Shown one piece after another: positions 42,373 to 45,898 of a stretch of DNA of 45,898 bases (its first letter is position 1; every line of letters starts with the position of its first letter). The position numbers and the translations under genes were made by a program. Source of the DNA: an uncultured Eubacteriales bacterium (GTDB lineage Bacteria > Bacillota > Clostridia > Oscillospirales > Oscillospiraceae); NCBI GenBank assembly GCA_958402445.1, contig CATXTO010000016.1, forward strand, positions 1 to 45,898. Direction: 5' to 3'. Below the pieces are notes generated by a model that saw nothing but the letters and a program-made list of their open reading frames with translations, ran no database searches and had not been told where the DNA came from.

Positions 42373-43887
42373 TCAATCCAAATGCTCCGCGGCGCACCGG
42401 TAGGGGCTGTCCAAGGCGCTGTCGTGGTCCGCCTCCTTCTGATACCGGCCCACCACGGCGGAAGCCAGCTCCACCGGGAGTAGGGTGCCGGCGCCGGCCA
42501 CGCAGCCCCCCGGGCAGGCCATGCCCTCCAAGAGGTAGCCGTCGTATTTGCCCGCCTTTGCCTGGGCCAGGAGCTTGCGGCACTCCCGTAGGCCCTCCGC
42601 CCGGGCGGTGGGAACCCTGCGCTCCGGGTCCAGCCGGGCGATGACCTGGGTCACCGCGGCGGCTACGCCCCCGGACACGGCGAAGCCCCGGCCATCCGCG
42701 GTTCCCTCCCGCATGGCTTCTCCGTCGGCCACGTCATCCATGGTCTCAAACCGGATTCCCTTGGCCTCAAACATGCCCATAAGCTCCTCAAAGGTGAGCA
42801 CAAAGTCCACGTCGCTGCGGATATCCGCCCGCATGGCCTCCAGCTTCTTGGCGGCGCAGGGGCCGATGAAGGCCACCTTGCACCCGGGGTCCTGCCGCTT
42901 CTGCAGCCGTGCGGTGAACACCATGGGCGTCAAAGTCATGCTGATGCACGAGGCCTGCTCCGGGTACAGCTTGTGGGCCATAGAATGCCAGGCGGGACAG
43001 CAGGAGGTGGCCAGGAAGGGCTGCTTGGCCGGCACCTTCTCCAGAAAATCCTTGGCCTCCTCCACGGCGCACAGGTCCGCGCCCACCGCCACCTCCACCA
43101 CCCGCTGGAACCCCAGGGCTTTCATGGCGGTGGTGAATTTTTCCGGGGTGCAGGTTTTGCCGAACTGGCCCACGAAGGCGGGGGCCACAATGGCCACCAC
43201 CGGGTCACCCTGGCGGATGGCCTGAATGAGCTGAAACAGCTGCCCCTTGTCCACAATGGCGCCGAACGGGCAGCTCACCAGGCACATGCCGCAGGAGACG
43301 CATTTGTCCTGGTCAATGACCGCCCGGCCGTGCTGGTCCGTTGCAATGGCGTCCATGCCGCAGGCGGCCTGGCAGGGCCGCTCTAAATACACGACGGCGT
43401 GATATGGGCAGGCCTTGGCGCACCGGCCACAACGGACACACCGGTCCGGGTCGATGCGGCTCCTGCCGTTGACAAAGGACACGGCCCCCTTGGGACACAC
43501 CTGCTGGCAGGACCGGGCCAGGCAGTTCTGACAGGCCTCCGTCACCCGGTACTGCCGGGGCGGGCAGGCGTGGCAGGCATAGGGGATGATGTTGATGAGC
43601 GGCGGTTCATAATACTGCTCCGCCACGGCGCTGCGGTCCATGCCCTGTGAGACCAGGGTCCGGGTCTGCACGGGCCGAAGGGACAGGCCCATGGCCAGGC
43701 GGACCCGCTCGCCGGCGATGGCCCGCTCCAGGAAGATGGACTCCCGGCGCAGGGCGAATTCCCCGGGCACAATGGCATAGGGCAGGTCCTCCACCTGTCC
43801 GTCGTCCCCGCCCTCGTAGGCCAGGCGGGCCACCTCGGTGAAGACCCGCTTTCGAATATCCGTAATCAAAGATGGAATGCCCCGCAT
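42373..43887 (-). CDS. [FeFe] hydrogenase-like protein (group B-like) with multiple ferredoxin clusters
   Basis: The 504-residue cytoplasmic protein has an N-terminal domain of ~100 residues, then three ferredoxin-type cysteine sets (C119-C131, C150-C160, C196-C206) with extra cysteines at 172 and 176. The H-cluster motifs are TSCCPAW (294-300), IGPCAAKK (341-348) and EGMACPGGC (454-462). L2 differs from the MPCxxKxxE of bifurcating enzymes and agrees with group B enzymes. It may make or oxidise hydrogen with ferredoxin or act as a sensor. No maturase (HydE/F/G) is in the window. It stands alone with its own promoter. Confidence 0.92.
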   Translation of the reverse strand: MRGIPSLITDIRKRVFTEVARLAYEGGDDGQVEDLPYAIVPGEFALRRESIFLERAIAGERVRLAMGLSLRPVQTRTLVSQGMDRSAVAEQYYEPPLINIIPYACHACPPRQYRVTEACQNCLARSCQQVCPKGAVSFVNGRSRIDPDRCVRCGRCAKACPYHAVVYLERPCQAACGMDAIATDQHGRAVIDQDKCVSCGMCLVSCPFGAIVDKGQLFQLIQAIRQGDPVVAIVAPAFVGQFGKTCTPEKFTTAMKALGFQRVVEVAVGADLCAVEEAKDFLEKVPAKQPFLATSCCPAWHSMAHKLYPEQASCISMTLTPMVFTARLQKRQDPGCKVAFIGPCAAKKLEAMRADIRSDVDFVLTFEELMGMFEAKGIRFETMDDVADGEAMREGTADGRGFAVSGGVAAAVTQVIARLDPERRVPTARAEGLRECRKLLAQAKAGKYDGYLLEGMACPGGCVAGAGTLLPVELASAVVGRYQKEADHDSALDSPYRCAAEHLD

Positions 43888-43923
43888 GGCTCTACCTCCT
43901 GTCTGTGTGTTGTGAATGCCTTC

Positions 43924-43952
43924 ATTTTACCACGGCGCCGGCCCCAAGTCCA
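43924..43952 (-). promoter_or_regulatory. Promoter of the hydrogenase-like gene
   Basis: On the minus strand TGGACT (947-952) and TAAAAT (924-929) are 17 bases apart, four and five of six consensus matches. It lies 37 bases before the ATG, which is preceded by AGGAGG. Confidence 0.55.
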
Positions 43953-44096
43953 TATGTAAGGTTTCCCGGCTAAGATTCTGAGGGGGATATGCGAACCAGA
44001 GCCGGAGGAACGCGGCCGTTGCCGGGAAATCCCTGGACGCGGAGGAAACACCTGGGGACAGATGGAGAGAAATTTCAGAAAATTTGTTCTTTCCCG

Positions 44097-44125
44097 TTGA
44101 AAAATCCGTTAAAATCCGATATGAT
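44097..44125 (+). promoter_or_regulatory. Promoter of the 449-aa membrane protein gene
   Basis: TTGAAA (097-102) and TATGAT (120-125) are 17 bases apart in an otherwise AT-rich patch, 39 bases before the ATG. Confidence 0.68.
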
Positions 44126-44163
44126 GAATTTGTATACCAAATTTACAGAAAGGCAGGGGGTTT

Positions 44164-45513
44164 ATGATGCGGCAAGGACCCAACGACAGACCGGAGAGCT
44201 ATTCCCGCCCGCCGGTGCGCCGGCGGCGGCGGAAAACGCCTTGGCAGCGGTTCAAGGAGGCCTACCTGCCGCTTCTGGTGATTCTGGTGGCCGTTGTGGC
44301 GGTCATCGCCCTGATCGTCGGCGGCGTAAAGCGGGCGCACAAACCCAAGGAGCCCGACCAGACCTCGGCCTCCACCACAGGGGAAACCACACCCTCCGGT
44401 GGGGAAAACAGCGCGGTGCAGTCCCTGCTGGACCAGGCGAAGCGCCTGGCCGACCAATACGACTACGACGGCGCCCTGGCGCTGCTGAGCTCCCACGCCG
44501 CGGAGGACGACGGCATCGCCCAGGCGGTCTCCGCCTATGAGACCGCCAAGGCCGGCTTGAAGCCCTGGGCGGACGTGACGAAAATTCCCCACATCTCCTT
44601 CCAGCCTTTGATCGCGGATGCGGCCCGGGCCTTCGACGGGGACCAAAACCAGGCATACTACAACCGGAATAACCTGACAATTTCGGAGTTTTCCGCAATT
44701 TTGGACCAGATCTACCAAAACGGCTATGTGCTGGTGTCCATGACGGACCTGGCCGCGCCGGGCGAGGGCGGCGCCTATACCGCGGGCTCCATCTACCTGC
44801 CGGAGGGGAAAAAGCCGCTGGTTCTGTCGGAGGTTCCGGTGCACTATACCGCCGCCATGGCCGCAGACGGCTTTGCCCGCCGTCTGGTGGCGGGCTCCGA
44901 CGGCAAGCCCACCTGCGAGTATGTGGACGGCGCCGGCCAGACCCTCACCGGCAGCTACGACTTGGTGCCGGTGCTGGAGGACTTCCTGGTTCAGCACCCG
45001 GATTTTTCCTACCGGGGCGCCAAGGCGGTCCTTGGCGTGGCGGGCAGCGAGGGTATTCTGGGCTACAGCCTGTCCAGCGAAACGGAGGCGGCCGCCGCTC
45101 AGGCGGCGGCGCAGTGCCTCAAAGACAATGGCTATGAATTTGCCAGCTTCACTTATGCCGGCGTCGCGTATGGCGAGGAATCGGCCTCGGCGGTGGAAGC
45201 GGATGTGAAGAAATGGGGCGACATTGTAAAGCCCGTGGTGGGAGACACGCAAATCCTGTTCTATGCCGGCGGCAGCGACATTGGCGATACCGGGAAATAC
45301 AGCGGCGAAAAATACGAGCTGTTATCCGGCGCGGGGTTCCGGTATTTCTGCTCCATCAATGTCTCGGATCCCAGCTGGGTGCAGATTGAGGACGGATACG
45401 TTCGGCAGGCCCGGCGCACCGTCAACGGCACCCGCATTACCACCCAACCGGAGCTGCTGAAGGACCTGTTCGACGCGGCGAAGGTGGTGTCTCAGGACCG
45501 TCCCGCCGATTGA
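44164..45513 (+). CDS. Membrane-anchored protein with polysaccharide deacetylase-like domain (degenerate)
   Basis: The 449-residue protein has an Arg-rich cytoplasmic start (RRRRRK), a membrane span near residues 34-54, a Thr/Ser/Gly linker and a short TPR-like stretch (DQAKRLADQYDYDGALALLS). An extracellular domain follows from about residue 140. LTISEFSAILDQIYQNGYVLVSMTDL and the later WGDIVKPVVGDTQILFYAGG match the layout of NodB/polysaccharide deacetylase proteins. The usual catalytic DD and HxxxH residues are not visible, so it may bind rather than cleave glycan. AGGGGG precedes ATG 44164; ATG 44167 is also possible. Confidence 0.72.
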   Translation: MMRQGPNDRPESYSRPPVRRRRRKTPWQRFKEAYLPLLVILVAVVAVIALIVGGVKRAHKPKEPDQTSASTTGETTPSGGENSAVQSLLDQAKRLADQYDYDGALALLSSHAAEDDGIAQAVSAYETAKAGLKPWADVTKIPHISFQPLIADAARAFDGDQNQAYYNRNNLTISEFSAILDQIYQNGYVLVSMTDLAAPGEGGAYTAGSIYLPEGKKPLVLSEVPVHYTAAMAADGFARRLVAGSDGKPTCEYVDGAGQTLTGSYDLVPVLEDFLVQHPDFSYRGAKAVLGVAGSEGILGYSLSSETEAAAAQAAAQCLKDNGYEFASFTYAGVAYGEESASAVEADVKKWGDIVKPVVGDTQILFYAGGSDIGDTGKYSGEKYELLSGAGFRYFCSINVSDPSWVQIEDGYVRQARRTVNGTRITTQPELLKDLFDAAKVVSQDRPAD

Positions 45514-45600
45514 GCCCTTACGAGCCAGTCGGCGTAAGGCCAAAGGTTTTTCCCTCCAACAAATTTTCGATACGCCCCTACACCACATTATCGATACCCA

Positions 45601-45898
45601 TCCCGTAGGGGCGAGCTGCGCTCGCCCGCCGTTGAGGCGGGAATTACCTGGGAACCGCGCTGCACCGGTCCCGTCGGTTTTCCAGCGGGGGGCCGCAGGT
45701 CGCCCCTACACCGCGTCATCGACGCTCCTCCCGTAGGGGCGAGCTGCGCTCGCCCGCCGTTGAGGCGGGAATTACCTGGGAACCGCGCTGCACCGGTCCC
45801 GTCGGTTTTCCAGCGGGGGGCCGCAGGTCGCCCCTACACCGCGTCATCGACGCTCCTCCCGTAGGGGCGAGCTGCGCTCGCCCGCCGTTGAGGCGGGA
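45601..45898. repeat. Tandem array with exact 128-bp period
   Basis: TCCCGTAGGGGCGAGC begins at 45601, 45729 and 45857, giving two full units and a third cut by the window end. Each unit contains GGGCGAGCTGCGCTCGCCC and a GGGCCGCAGGTCGCCCC palindrome with a unique spacer (ATTACCTGGGAACC). The first two units appear identical. The stretch 45514-45600 before it contains one degenerate element and no gene. Confidence 0.92.

Overview
The window looks like a chromosomal segment of a high-GC, low-copy-repeat-rich member of the Clostridia, most likely the Oscillospiraceae/Flavonifractor-Lawsonibacter-Oscillibacter neighbourhood of gut bacteria. This is inferred from Gram-positive style ribosome binding sites, Firmicutes-type capsule regulators (Wzz/CpsD/CpsB), an LCP ligase, a class B sortase, a SecA ending in a zinc-binding SEC-C tail, a multi-ferredoxin [FeFe] hydrogenase-like protein, and many intergenic palindromes beginning TAGGGGCG. 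No rRNA, tRNA, CRISPR array or transposase was seen.

Layout. 1-360 is a tandem array of ~106-bp units. 416-6413 (+) is a run of small housekeeping or poorly known genes: SPL-type radical SAM, MmcQ/YjbR, YaaA, Bcp peroxiredoxin, DUF5655, flavin-reductase-like, methyltransferase, NIF3-C-like, DUF188 and a YfcE-type phosphoesterase. 6586-29331 (-) is one long surface-polysaccharide locus of about 24 genes. It is read from a good promoter at 29303-29331 to a hairpin terminator at 6586-6616. 29502-30173 is a small divergent regulatory module (56-aa protein and XRE repressor) with palindromic operators. 30925-33283 (-) is PgeF plus an orphan peptide-binding lipoprotein. 33736-36492 (-) is SecA. 36916-38781 (+) is a ROK kinase and a thioredoxin reductase. 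38889-39464 (-) is a double DUF305 protein. 40114-42053 (-) is a NatAB-type ABC exporter, 42373-43887 (-) a group B-like [FeFe] hydrogenase, and 44164-45513 (+) a membrane protein with a degenerate deacetylase-like domain. The window ends in a second tandem array with a 128-bp period.

How the polysaccharide locus works (inference from families). A phosphoglycosyl transferase starts the repeat unit on undecaprenyl phosphate. GmhA, HddA, GmhB and HddC make GDP-D-glycero-alpha-D-manno-heptose. GalE and Ugd supply UDP-hexose and UDP-glucuronic acid. One GT2, two GT4, an acetyltransferase and a pyruvyltransferase build and decorate the unit, and a D-glucuronyl C5-epimerase may turn glucuronate into iduronate. 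Wzx flips, Wzy polymerises, Wzz/CpsD/CpsB control chain length, and an LCP enzyme may attach the polymer to peptidoglycan. The same transcript carries a class B sortase with its probable substrate, and an 817-aa membrane-anchored protein. After a TPR-like stretch, most of that protein resembles phage tail-fibre/C-type-lectin modules. That protein, the sortase pair and the predicted heptose/iduronate chemistry are the strongest candidates for new biology here.
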